Assembly: GCF_000308615.1 (NCBI RefSeq)
Contig: NZ_BAGB01000025.1
Location: 87,400-151,399 of the forward strand
Length of the DNA stretch: 64,000 bases
Reading direction: 5' to 3'
Source of the DNA: Nocardia jiangxiensis NBRC 101359
GTDB lineage: Bacteria; Actinomycetota; Actinomycetes; Mycobacteriales; Mycobacteriaceae
Both the position numbers and the translations under genes were made by a program. Shown here piece after piece: positions 35,687 to 43,842 of the stretch (positions within the stretch are counted from its first letter, which is position 1; the number at the start of each line of letters is the position of its first letter). Under the pieces are notes generated by a model that worked only from the letters and a program-made list of their open reading frames with translations, made no database searches and was not told where the DNA came from.

Positions 35687-35704
35687 AACCAAATATTTGA
35701 TCCA
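35687..35704 (-). promoter_or_regulatory. Shared 18-bp motif, copy D (upstream of SBP lipoprotein)
   Basis: Plus strand AACCAAATATTTGATCCA; minus strand matches copies A/B at 14 of 18 positions. Its centre CAAATATTTG is itself palindromic. It is 147 bp before the SBP start. Confidence 0.5.
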
Positions 35705-35851
35705 TCTCGATCGCCGGATGCCTGTCGCGGAGTGGGGGTTTCGATCAGGCTGAATACAACGGGCGGGTGGGGGTGGTCGATCGCCATACGATGGCCCGGC
35801 GTGCGGACGAACTGCACTCGTCGTCCGTGCTGCGTATCGAGAGGATTTGTT

Positions 35852-36895
35852 GTGAAGCCGAACCGTTTTCGGAAGTCTCGCCTCCGGGCCGTGGCCGTAC
35901 TGGCCGCGGTCGCTGCCCTGGGCCTGCCGTTGACCGCCTGCGGGAAGGGCGATTCGGTGCATTCGGAGAACGGTGTCACCACTCTGCGATACCTGGGTTG
36001 GACCGATCAGGTGACCCTGCCCGAACTGGCCGAGGACCTGGGGTTCTTCGACGGCAAGGTCAAGCTCCAGTGGTCCGGCAATACGATCAGCGGGCCGCAG
36101 GAGATCCAGACCGCGGCCACCGGGCAGGTCGATTTCGGCGGTGCGTTCGCCGGCGCCGTCGCGAAGTTGATCACCGCCGGGGCGCCGATCACGGCGGTGA
36201 TCAACTACTACGGGTCGGACCAGAAGTCGTTCCAGGGCTATTACGTGCCCGACGACAGTCCGATCCACAACGCCGCGGATCTGGTCGGGAAGAAGATCGG
36301 TGTGAATACGCTGGGCGGCCAGAACGAGGCCGACATCCACGACGCGCTCGCCAAGGCCGGTCTGAGTCAGGAACAGATCAAATCCGTGCAACTGGTGGCG
36401 TTGCCGCCGCCGAACATCGAGGATGCGGTCCGCAAGGGGCAGGTGGACGCCGCCTCGCTGAGCGGGCAGTTCCAGCAGCGCGCGCTCGCCGTCGGAGGCC
36501 TGCGCCCGGTCTTCACCGAACTCGACGAATACGGCGGCCCCATCAACGGCGGTCCGTACGTCTTCCGCAACGACGTCATCGCCAAGAATGCCGATGCGGT
36601 AAGGACTTTCACCACCGGCGTGGCCAAGGCGATCGAATGGGAGCGTGACACCCCACGCGAGCAGGTGGTCGCCCGAATGACCCGGATCATCGACGCGCGA
36701 CACCGCCCGGGTGAGAACACCTCCACCCTGAAATACTGGCTCTCGGTGGGCGTTCCGTCGAAATACGGCGTCATCTCCGACCAGGACTTCACCCGCTGGG
36801 AGAGCTGGCTGCGCGACACCGGCGCCATCCACGACAAACTCGACCCGAGCAAGTTCTACACCAACAAGTTCAACACCCTGGCTCAGCATTCGTGA
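35852..36895 (+). CDS. SsuA/NMT1-type ABC substrate-binding lipoprotein
   Basis: 347 residues. Basic N-terminus, hydrophobic segment and lipobox LTAC with Cys30, then an SsuA/ThiY-type binding fold: TLRYLGWTDQVTLPELAEDLGFF, TGQVDFGGAFAGAVAKLITAG, DLVGKKIGVNTLGG. Homologues bind sulfonates, nitrate or pyrimidines. Permease and ATPase genes are absent nearby. GTG 35852 with GAGAGGA upstream; the in-frame extension to 35732 is not signal-like. Confidence 0.87.
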   Translation: MKPNRFRKSRLRAVAVLAAVAALGLPLTACGKGDSVHSENGVTTLRYLGWTDQVTLPELAEDLGFFDGKVKLQWSGNTISGPQEIQTAATGQVDFGGAFAGAVAKLITAGAPITAVINYYGSDQKSFQGYYVPDDSPIHNAADLVGKKIGVNTLGGQNEADIHDALAKAGLSQEQIKSVQLVALPPPNIEDAVRKGQVDAASLSGQFQQRALAVGGLRPVFTELDEYGGPINGGPYVFRNDVIAKNADAVRTFTTGVAKAIEWERDTPREQVVARMTRIIDARHRPGENTSTLKYWLSVGVPSKYGVISDQDFTRWESWLRDTGAIHDKLDPSKFYTNKFNTLAQHS

Positions 36896-36902
36896 GGTCC
36901 TG

Positions 36903-36936
36903 CCCGGGGTAGGGCGCGAACGCGCCCAGACCGGGC
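36903..36936 (+). terminator. Hairpin after the SBP gene
   Basis: CCCGG...CCGGG encloses GGGCGC-GAAC-GCGCCC just 8 bp after the stop at 36895. GC-rich, no T-run. Confidence 0.5.
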
Positions 36937-37032
36937 CCGACCGATCGCATCGATGATCGGTCGGCACGGCCGATTCCTGGCATGCCGAAATCTCCGTACG
37001 GCAGACGAATTCGTCCCGGTCGATCCCGTGGC

Positions 37033-37657
37033 TCAGCCCGCCGAGCCGGTCGGCGGCCGGAGCGGGGGCAGGTTGGTGACCTCCGCTGACTTGTAGTGCG
37101 CATCGACCGCGTGGCCCGACACACTCTTGTTGTGGTTCGCACGGCTCGTAGCGCTCCCGCAGTACGCCGTCAGGGCCCTGTGCTCGTGCGGGCTCAGCGG
37201 TGCCAGACCCCGGCGCACCAGCAGGGCCGAGATGACGCCCGGGAAGGCGAGAAGCACTGCACCGACCGCTGCCGAATTCATCGGCGGCAGAAGCAATGTC
37301 GAATGCCACACGCCCACCTGCCCGACCAGGCTGCCGTCGGGTTCGAAGAAGATCATTCGCGCCGTCAGGGGGTACGCGGGGTCGGTGTAGTTCGTCGCGG
37401 CGGTCGGCGGCGGGTGGCGGGGGACGGTTCACCGAAGTCAAAGCATCTGCGACCCGGTCGATCTGGTCGTCTATGCGAGCCATCTGCGAGTGTTCGAGCA
37501 GGACGATGCTCGACGTCCCGAACGTATGTCGAGTACGGCGGGCGTAATCGACCTCGAGGGTCCATGTGCGCTGACGTGCGGCCCACTTCCGACGTCCCCA
37601 CAAGTCGCCCTCCTCGGTCGCTGTCACACGCTCACACCACTCGAACGCAGCCAACAT
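37033..37657 (-). pseudogene. Frameshifted hypothetical gene
   Basis: Two protein-like stretches lie in adjacent minus-strand frames. The first, from ATG 37657, reads MLAAFEWCERVTATEEGDLW and continues with TWTLEVDYARRTRHTFGTSS and IVLLEHSQMARIDDQIDRVADALTS. In the next frame this continues as ATNYTDPAYPLTARMIFFEP, then DGSLVGQVGVWHSTLLLPP, a hydrophobic NSAAVGAVLLAFPGVISALLV and a polar tail ending at 37033. One frameshift inside the proline-rich stretch near 37395-37425 joins them into about 205 residues. No family is recognised. Either a real pseudogene or a sequencing error in the GC run. The remaining gap (36937-37032, 37658-37814) holds nothing I can name. Confidence 0.6.
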
Positions 37658-37814
37658 AACCGCCGATTGTCAACGCTACCTGGCAGTTAGCTGTGTCTTC
37701 CTTCGTCGACGCGTCCCAGGCTCGACCGGGCCCGGGGTGACGGTGTCGAGGGTGATCGCTTGGTCTGCAAGGTGGTTGGTCAGCTTAGTTCCGAGGAAGC
37801 GGCTTCGAAGCGGG

Positions 37815-38858
37815 TCATCGCATGCCCAATGTGACCGCGCGGCGCAGGTCGGCGGCGTATGCCTCGGGTTGTTCCCAGGCGGCGAAGTGGCCTCCGGACC
37901 GGTGCGTCACGTAGTCGTGCAGATTCACGAATGCCTCTGCGTAACTTCGCGGTTCGGGTTTGATGTCGTGCGGGAATATCGACAGGACGGTTGGGGTCTC
38001 GATGCGGTTGGGGAGGGGGAACGGTTCGGTGTAGGTGGCGAAGGAGGTGCCTATCGTTCCGGTGATCCAGTAGGCGCTGACCCAGGTGAGTAGTTCGTCC
38101 GGGGTGAAAGCCGTTCCGTCGGACCAGGATTGCAGTTTCTCGATGATCCAGGCCGCGAGTCCGGCGGGGGAGTCGCCCAGGGCGACGGCGAGCGTGTTCG
38201 GACGTGTCGACTGCTCGGCGATGTACCCGCCCTCGGTCCGGAACCATTGTGCTGCCCGGTCCAGGTAGGCCGCCGCATCGGGCGGGAGTTGCGTGCGGTC
38301 CGCCGTGAACGCGTGCTGCGGAGCGATATTCGTCAGGTGCAGGGCGCTGACCCGGTCCGGGTGCGCGGCGGCGAGCAGTTCCGCGACGGTGCCGCCGACA
38401 TCGCCGCCGGACGCTGTGTATCGCGAATAACCCAGCGCCTCCATGGCATTCGCGATGATCTCGGCAATTCGACCGGCCGACATGCCGGGTGCGGTGAGCG
38501 GGGCGGCGAACGGGAATCCCGGCAGCGCGGGGATCACCACGTGCATCTCCGTGAGCAGGGGTAGGACGCGCTCGAACCGCAGGACCGAATCCGGCCAGCC
38601 GTGCAACAGTACGACGACCGGGGCATCGGGATCCGCGGATCGCCGGTGGATCATCCGCAGCTCGGTATCTCCTGCTTGCACTGTCGCCCAGGGGAATTCG
38701 CCGATGCGCCGCTCGTGAACGGCCCAGTCGTACCTGTTCGCCCAGTGGTCGAGCAGCTCGTCGAGGCGGGTGCCGTTGATTCCGCGCGTCTCGTCGTCGC
38801 TCCACGGGGTCGCGACCCGTCGGGTTCGCCGCAGTCTTCCCCGCATCTCGTCGTCCAT
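37815..38858 (-). CDS. Epoxide hydrolase (alpha/beta-hydrolase, EHN type)
   Basis: 347 residues. N-terminal EHN-like region (LDELLDHWANRYDWAVHERRIGEFPWATVQ), oxyanion HGWPDS, nucleophile Asp153 in SGGDVGG, and catalytic His in GGHFAAWEQP. It should hydrolyse an epoxide to a diol. Its ATG at 38858 is one end of a 44-bp palindrome whose other end is the ATG of the divergent TetR gene; start sites further upstream (38888) would run through this operator and are unlikely. Confidence 0.9.
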   Translation of the reverse strand: MDDEMRGRLRRTRRVATPWSDDETRGINGTRLDELLDHWANRYDWAVHERRIGEFPWATVQAGDTELRMIHRRSADPDAPVVVLLHGWPDSVLRFERVLPLLTEMHVVIPALPGFPFAAPLTAPGMSAGRIAEIIANAMEALGYSRYTASGGDVGGTVAELLAAAHPDRVSALHLTNIAPQHAFTADRTQLPPDAAAYLDRAAQWFRTEGGYIAEQSTRPNTLAVALGDSPAGLAAWIIEKLQSWSDGTAFTPDELLTWVSAYWITGTIGTSFATYTEPFPLPNRIETPTVLSIFPHDIKPEPRSYAEAFVNLHDYVTHRSGGHFAAWEQPEAYAADLRRAVTLGMR

Positions 38859-38899
38859 GTGTATCAGCGTACACATGGATGTGTACACTGATACACATG
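38856..38899. promoter_or_regulatory. 44-bp palindrome containing both divergent start codons
   Basis: Twenty of 22 base pairs match across the centre between 38877 and 38878; the only mismatches are 38868/38887 and the central GG. The outermost trinucleotides are the CAT (ATG of epoxide hydrolase) and ATG (TetR start). Half-site core GTGTATCAG...GTACACAT. It must be the operator for the TetR and leaves no room for 5' leaders. Confidence 0.85.
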
Positions 38900-39457
38900 A
38901 CTTCCCGCAATGCGGCCGCCACCAGGCAGCGGATCCTGGAACATGCCCAACACCAGTTCGCCCGGCACGGGTACGCGGCGATCACGGTCAAAGGCGTGGC
39001 CGATGCGGCGGGTGTCTCGCCGAACCTCATCACTCGCTATTTCGGCGGGAAGGAAGGTCTTTTCCTGGAAGCGACCCGGGTGCAGATCCCGGTCGCGAAC
39101 TCCTTCGACGGGGACCGCGCGACCCTGGGCGCACGTCTGGCGGCCAGCATCGTCCGGCGCTGGTTCGACACCCCCGGCCAGGATCCGCTGTTGGTCCTGC
39201 AGCGCGCCTCCGGCGAACGCCCGCAGGCAGCCGAGGCGCTGGCCGCCTTCCTCGACGCGAATTCCCTGGACCCGCTGTACCACTACCTCCGCGACACCGG
39301 CCTGGACGACGCCGATGCCCGCGACCGAGCCGCGGCGATCGACGCCTTCGTCCTCGGCGTCTCGACCCGCCGCCGAGTCCTGCGCTCCGAACTCGGCGAC
39401 CCCGCCGACCTCGAGGCATGGCTGAGCGCGACCATCCAGCGTCTCGCCGACGGGTGA
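38897..39457 (+). CDS. TetR/AcrR family regulator of the epoxide hydrolase
   Basis: 186 residues. HTH ITVKGVADAAGVSPNLITRYFGGKEGLFLEAT (about 29-60) and a C-terminal TetR_C-type domain ending in RRRVLRSELGDPADLEAWLSATIQRLADG. ATG 38897 forms one edge of the palindrome shared with the epoxide hydrolase, so the protein probably represses both genes by covering their starts. Confidence 0.88.
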   Translation: MTSRNAAATRQRILEHAQHQFARHGYAAITVKGVADAAGVSPNLITRYFGGKEGLFLEATRVQIPVANSFDGDRATLGARLAASIVRRWFDTPGQDPLLVLQRASGERPQAAEALAAFLDANSLDPLYHYLRDTGLDDADARDRAAAIDAFVLGVSTRRRVLRSELGDPADLEAWLSATIQRLADG

Positions 39458-39509
39458 CGCACTGGTGTAGACGGGATTTCGCGCCCCTGCTTCGGCGGGC
39501 CGGCGCAGC

Positions 39510-40307
39510 TCAGTAGTAGACCGCTCCCGGAACGCCGCCACCCGCCGCGATCGCGTCACCGGTGATGGCGACACTGCGGGGTGAGGCCAGGAAGGTCACC
39601 ACGTCGGCGACCTCCTCGGCATCGATGATCCGCCGCAACGAGTTTCGCGCCTCCGCACGTTCCAGGTCGGCGAGCGGCTCGCCGGACTTCGCGGATGCGG
39701 CAGCCAGACGTTCGGTGAGTCGCTCGGTTCTGGTCAATCCCGGATGTACCACCGTGACGTTGATTCCGTGCGGTCCGAGTTCGTCGGCCAGGTTCTTGGT
39801 GAGCGCCGCGACGCTGACATTGCGGATCGTCTGCGCGATCGAATTGGCTTGTCGCGCACCGAGTCCGCTGATGTTGACGATCCGGCCCCAACCCTGCGCC
39901 ACCAGATGTGGCGCGACCGCGCGCGCGGTGCGCAGATAACCGAGAACCTTGATCTCCACCTCGCGCCGGACGATGTCGTCATCGGTCCCCGCGAGATCGG
40001 TAGCGGCTCCCGGGCTCCACGGCGTCGCGGCCGAATTGACCAGGATGTCGACACCGCCGAGTTCGGCGACGGTGCGGTCCACCAGCCGACGTACCTGCTC
40101 GTCGTCGCCGGTGTCGGTGGGAACCGCGAGGATCCGCCGACCCGATTCCGCGGCCACTGCGCGCGCTGCCGCCGCGAGCGGTTCGGCGGAGCGCGCCGCG
40201 AGCACCACATCGACGCCCTCGGCCGCGAGGGCACGCGCCACGGCCAGTCCGATGCCCCGGCTCCCACCGGTCACGATCGCCCGTTTTCCGTTCAGGTTCA
40301 GATCCAT
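39510..40307 (-). CDS. SDR-fold protein lacking the canonical catalytic Tyr/Lys
   Basis: 265 residues with Rossmann motif AIVTGGSRGIGLAVARAL, VNSAAT (for NNAG) and NISGLG. Where YxxxK is expected the sequence is QTIRNVSVAALTKNLADELG: by alignment to the usual spacing, Tyr is Gln and Lys is Asn. Other actinobacterial SDRs share the RNVxVAALTKNLADEL form, so this is a subgroup and not damage. It may act by another mechanism or bind ligand only. It lies 122 bp downstream of the CitE-like gene. Confidence 0.82.
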   Translation of the reverse strand: MDLNLNGKRAIVTGGSRGIGLAVARALAAEGVDVVLAARSAEPLAAAARAVAAESGRRILAVPTDTGDDEQVRRLVDRTVAELGGVDILVNSAATPWSPGAATDLAGTDDDIVRREVEIKVLGYLRTARAVAPHLVAQGWGRIVNISGLGARQANSIAQTIRNVSVAALTKNLADELGPHGINVTVVHPGLTRTERLTERLAAASAKSGEPLADLERAEARNSLRRIIDAEEVADVVTFLASPRSVAITGDAIAAGGGVPGAVYY

Positions 40308-40429
40308 CCGGCCGACGCTAACACCGACTGCGAACGTCGGTGACCTGTCCCGCGCGGGCTGATCCGAATTCGGCGCGGCGCACAGGATCGTTCGGCCGAT
40401 CCTGGCCGGGCGCGCGAATTCCGCGCTGA

Positions 40430-41260
40430 TCAGGTACCGGAGTAGACGTCGGCCATGTGGTTGATGCGGTGGGCGCGGGCGAGTTTGGGCAGATCGCTGC
40501 CGTCGGCGACGTGCTCGCCGCCGGGCCCGAGGCGGTCGATGGTTTCCGCTGCCCACGCGACCTCGTCGGCCTGCGGGCTCAGCGCCTGGTTGACCGGCGC
40601 GGTGTCGCGGGCGTGCATGCACAGCTTGCCGCTCATGCCCATCGACTTCGTCACCGCCAGCTCGGCGGGCAGGTCCGCCGGGCCGGTGACGCACGGTCCG
40701 TCGATCGGGCCCGCGATCTCGGCGGCGCGGCTGGCGACGACCAGACGGCTGCGCGCATAGGCCAGGGCGTCCGCGCCGACGTTGGTGTCGCGACGGAAAT
40801 CGCCTGTGCCGAAGGCCAATCGGATGGTGGCATCGGCCGAGGCGATATCGAAGGCGAATTCGATGCCGCGGGCCGATTCGACCAGTGCGAGCACCGGGAT
40901 GCCCGGGATCCTGGCGGCGGTGCGGTCGACCTGCTTCGCGGACTCGGTCTTGGCGAGCATCACGCCGCTGAGGCCGGGAACGTCGCGCAGGGCCGCGAGA
41001 TCGATATGCCAGTCCGGGGTGGTGATGTTGTTGATCCGCACCCACCCGGTGCCGCCGGAGCTGAGGAATTCGGTGACGTGGTCGCGGGCAGCGGCTTTCG
41101 CGGACGGGATCACGCCGTCCTCGAGGTCGAAGATGACGGCGTCGGCTGCCGATTTCATGGCGTCGTCGAATCGCTCGGGGCGCGAACCCGGGACCAGAAG
41201 CCAGGAGCGGGCGTGGATCGCCGGGACTGTGACGGTCTGCGGCGCGGACGTACGGGTCAT
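40430..41260 (-). CDS. HpcH/HpaI aldolase / citrate lyase beta-like (CitE) protein
   Basis: 276 residues: SWLLVPGSRPERFDDAMKSAADAVIFDLEDGV, VRINN, LALVESARGIEFAFDIA and FGTGDFRRD, with metal-binding Glu and Asp of the CitE family. Members cleave or form C-C bonds in malyl/citramalyl-CoA-type esters or hydrolyse them. It is divergent from the GntR gene and has that regulator's 24-bp palindrome in its promoter. Confidence 0.87.
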   Translation of the reverse strand: MTRTSAPQTVTVPAIHARSWLLVPGSRPERFDDAMKSAADAVIFDLEDGVIPSAKAAARDHVTEFLSSGGTGWVRINNITTPDWHIDLAALRDVPGLSGVMLAKTESAKQVDRTAARIPGIPVLALVESARGIEFAFDIASADATIRLAFGTGDFRRDTNVGADALAYARSRLVVASRAAEIAGPIDGPCVTGPADLPAELAVTKSMGMSGKLCMHARDTAPVNQALSPQADEVAWAAETIDRLGPGGEHVADGSDLPKLARAHRINHMADVYSGT

Positions 41261-41339
41261 TCGGTTTTCTTTCCTCTCGGCGCTCAGCTGTCCCGCTGCG
41301 CGAATTCGATGCGGTACGCCAACCGCGTCGAACGGTACA

Positions 41340-41363
41340 CCACATCCAATATATTGGATGTGG
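41340..41363. promoter_or_regulatory. Perfect 24-bp palindrome, GntR operator O1
   Basis: Every one of 12 pairs matches, centre ATCCAATATATTGGAT. It lies 79 bp before the CitE-like start and 58 bp before the GntR start. Confidence 0.85.
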
Positions 41364-41414
41364 ACAGGGTCACTCTGTGCCCTGTGTATTCCGGGGGTTT
41401 GCCGGACGTACAGT

Positions 41415-41430
41415 ATCCAATATGTTGGGT
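41415..41430. promoter_or_regulatory. GntR operator O2, overlapping the GntR start codon
   Basis: ATCCAATATGTTGGGT matches the core of O1 at 14 of 16 positions and includes the ATG at 41422-41424. Confidence 0.75.
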
Positions 41431-42108
41431 GACCGGGTGGAGCGGCGACGCATGAGCGATGTGGCGTTCGATCGGATCTGTGACGCGATCGTCACCGGTC
41501 AGCTCGCTCCCGGATCGAAGGTGCGCGACAGTGATCTTGCCGACCAGCTCGGCCTGAGCCGAACCCCGGTGCGCGAGGCCCTGGCCCGGTTGATCGACAC
41601 CGGACTGGTCGAGGCCAAACCCGCCGCATTCACCCGGATCACTCCGCTGCACCGCGCGGATGTCGAAGCGACGCTGGCTGTCCTGGAAGTTCTGGACCAG
41701 TTGGCCGTCCGAACCGGAGTGCCCAACCTGACGCCCGACATGATCGCCCTGATGCGCACCGCCAATGACGATCTGGCACAAGCGATCAAGGCGGACAACA
41801 TCGGCGCGGCCCTCGCCGCCGACGACATCCTGCACGGCGTGATCGTCGACGCCGCCGCGAACCCGCTCCTCAAGCGGCTCATCCAACAGGTCCACCCGCA
41901 GATCCACCGCATCTACTACCGCAAGTTCTCCAGCCTGCGCGGCTGGCAGGACGCGCTGGAACACCACGACAATCTGATCGAACTGTGCGCCGCGGGCGAC
42001 AGTGACGCCGCGGCCGAAATCTCTTCTCAGCACCGGCGTTTCCTCGGCGGCCTGATCGGTGAACTCTTCGACATCGATGAGGACAGCTCACCCGCTCCGT
42101 CGCACTGA
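41422..42108 (+). CDS. GntR family regulator (FadR/FCD subfamily)
   Basis: 228 residues. N-terminal winged helix (VAFDRICDAIVTGQLAPGSKVRDSDLADQLGLSRTPVREALARLIDTGLVE), then an all-helical FCD domain with metal/ligand His residues (DDILHGVIVDAA, LEHHDNLIELC, SSQHRRFLGGL). It likely represses itself and the CitE-like gene through O1 and O2. ATG 41422 lies within O2; ATG 41452 is an alternative. A terminator overlaps the stop codon. Confidence 0.9.
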   Translation: MLGDRVERRRMSDVAFDRICDAIVTGQLAPGSKVRDSDLADQLGLSRTPVREALARLIDTGLVEAKPAAFTRITPLHRADVEATLAVLEVLDQLAVRTGVPNLTPDMIALMRTANDDLAQAIKADNIGAALAADDILHGVIVDAAANPLLKRLIQQVHPQIHRIYYRKFSSLRGWQDALEHHDNLIELCAAGDSDAAAEISSQHRRFLGGLIGELFDIDEDSSPAPSH

Positions 42109-42119
42109 CGGAGCGGGTG
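42089..42119 (+). terminator. Terminator overlapping the GntR stop codon
   Basis: CACCCGCTCCGTC and GACGGAGCGGGTG form a perfect 13-bp stem with loop GCACT; the TGA spans the loop and 3' arm. It serves the convergent pair GntR / L,D-transpeptidase. Confidence 0.8.
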
Positions 42120-42144
42120 CGGTTTCCGGTCCGCCGCACCGACG

Positions 42145-43344
42145 TCAATGATCGGCGTCGGCGTTTCCGGCCTTCCACTCCGGCCACGGGACGTTCCAGT
42201 CGCCGAGGCCGTCGACGCCCGAAAGTGTGCTTCCCACAGTATTTTTCACGATGGCGATATCGCCGCGCTTGGCGTTCTCATAGACCCAGTGGGCGTCGGC
42301 GGGGCTGAGGTTCAGACAGCCGTGGCTGGTGTTGGAGTAGCCCTGCTGGCCCACCGACCACGGGGCCGAGTGCATGAAGATGCCGCTGTAGGACATCCGG
42401 GTGGCCCAGTCGACGCGACTGCGGTATCCGCCGGGAGCGGTCGCGGCGAGGCCGAAGGTGGTGGAATCCATGATCATGTGGTCGAAACGGTCGCTGATGA
42501 TGTAGATGCCGTTGTTGGTCGGCGAGGACGCCTTGCCCATCGAGGTCGGCATCGTCCGCACCACCCGGCCGTTGTGTTCGACGGTCACCATCTTGGTGTT
42601 GTCGTCGGCGGTGAAGACCATGGGATCGCCGACGGTGAAATTGGAATGGATGTCGCTGTCGCCGATCAGTCCGCGGCCCAGATCGTGGCCGTAGGTGTTC
42701 ACGGCGATGGTGATGTGGCTGCCCGGTGCCCAGAAATGCTCTGGCCGCCAACGTACTTCGCGTTTGTTCACCCAGTAGAACGCGCCCTCCACCGGCGGCG
42801 TCGTGGTCACCTGGATCGCATTCTGCACCGCGTGGCGATCCGGGATGTCCTCGTCGAACTGCACCGCCACCGGCTGGCCGATCCCCACCACCTCGTTCTC
42901 GCCCGGCAGCAGCCACGGATGTGTGCGCTTCGCCGGTTGCATCGTGGTGAAACTCACCGTCTTGGTGCTCGCTCCGCCGATGCCGATCGCCGTGGCCCGC
43001 AGCCGATAGGTTCGCCCGAATCCGAGCTGTTCGTCGGCCTGCCAGGACAGCCCGTCCGGCGCGATCCGCCCCGGCACCGGATTCCCCTCCGGCGTCGTCA
43101 GCGCGACGTCGGTGAGCAAGCCGTCGTCGACCCGCACCCGAACCGGATCGGTCACCGGCACATTCACCGCGCCGTCGTCGGCCGGCGCGACGATCTTCGG
43201 CGTGATCATCGCGAGCAGCGGCTGCCGTTCGATGGCGCTGCCCGGCCCACGCGCATGCGCCGCACACCCCGCCACCAGCGCAACCGCCGACATCACCACG
43301 ACCAGATACGACAGCCCCCGAATGCTCTGCCGCCCTGTGCGCAT
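42145..43344 (-). CDS. L,D-transpeptidase (LdtMt2-like lipoprotein)
   Basis: 399 residues. Lipoprotein signal with Cys27 (ALVAGC), two immunoglobulin-like domains (about 45-250), then a YkuD catalytic domain with GIFMHSAPW and SNTSHGCLNLSP (catalytic Cys343, His325 and His341). It makes 3-3 cross-links in peptidoglycan outside the membrane and is the target of carbapenems in mycobacteria. ATG 43344 starts the signal peptide; an upstream ATG (43371) would add nine polar residues. Confidence 0.93.
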   Translation of the reverse strand: MRTGRQSIRGLSYLVVVMSAVALVAGCAAHARGPGSAIERQPLLAMITPKIVAPADDGAVNVPVTDPVRVRVDDGLLTDVALTTPEGNPVPGRIAPDGLSWQADEQLGFGRTYRLRATAIGIGGASTKTVSFTTMQPAKRTHPWLLPGENEVVGIGQPVAVQFDEDIPDRHAVQNAIQVTTTPPVEGAFYWVNKREVRWRPEHFWAPGSHITIAVNTYGHDLGRGLIGDSDIHSNFTVGDPMVFTADDNTKMVTVEHNGRVVRTMPTSMGKASSPTNNGIYIISDRFDHMIMDSTTFGLAATAPGGYRSRVDWATRMSYSGIFMHSAPWSVGQQGYSNTSHGCLNLSPADAHWVYENAKRGDIAIVKNTVGSTLSGVDGLGDWNVPWPEWKAGNADADH

Positions 43345-43592
43345 AGGTAACCCCGTTCCAGTCGGGCGCATCCGGAAGTCCGGCTGCGCAACTCACCAGA
43401 CACCCACACGGATGAACCGAGACCACGCGCTCCTCATACTGCCAGCCGGAACCGCCGCCGCCTGGCAAACACGACGATCCATTCACCCCCACCCCCGTTG
43501 ACCAGGCGATTTCACGTTACGAGCGCTGAACTGTTATGGTTTCCCTCGCACCGGAACGGAGCCCGAGGGCCCCGGAAAGGAATACTGCACCA

Positions 43593-43665
<73 letters not shown>

Positions 43666-43842
43666 CTCCCAGGTAATAGCCGCTTTCGGAAATCGAATTT
43701 TCGATCGGTTCGAGCCTTTGGCGACAATTCTTGATGACAACGCGTTCTCACGCTCTCTCATCGCCCCCGAGCATCAGTCGTTCGAAGACAATGCCCTCCC
43801 GTGGAAGCCTCGCCGCCCTGATGTGACCGACCGTCGTATCTG

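Noticed and set aside
35633..37657. 674-codon minus-strand reading frame
   Set aside because: Only its first ~85 codons look like protein (part of the frameshifted gene); the rest is antisense to the SBP lipoprotein.
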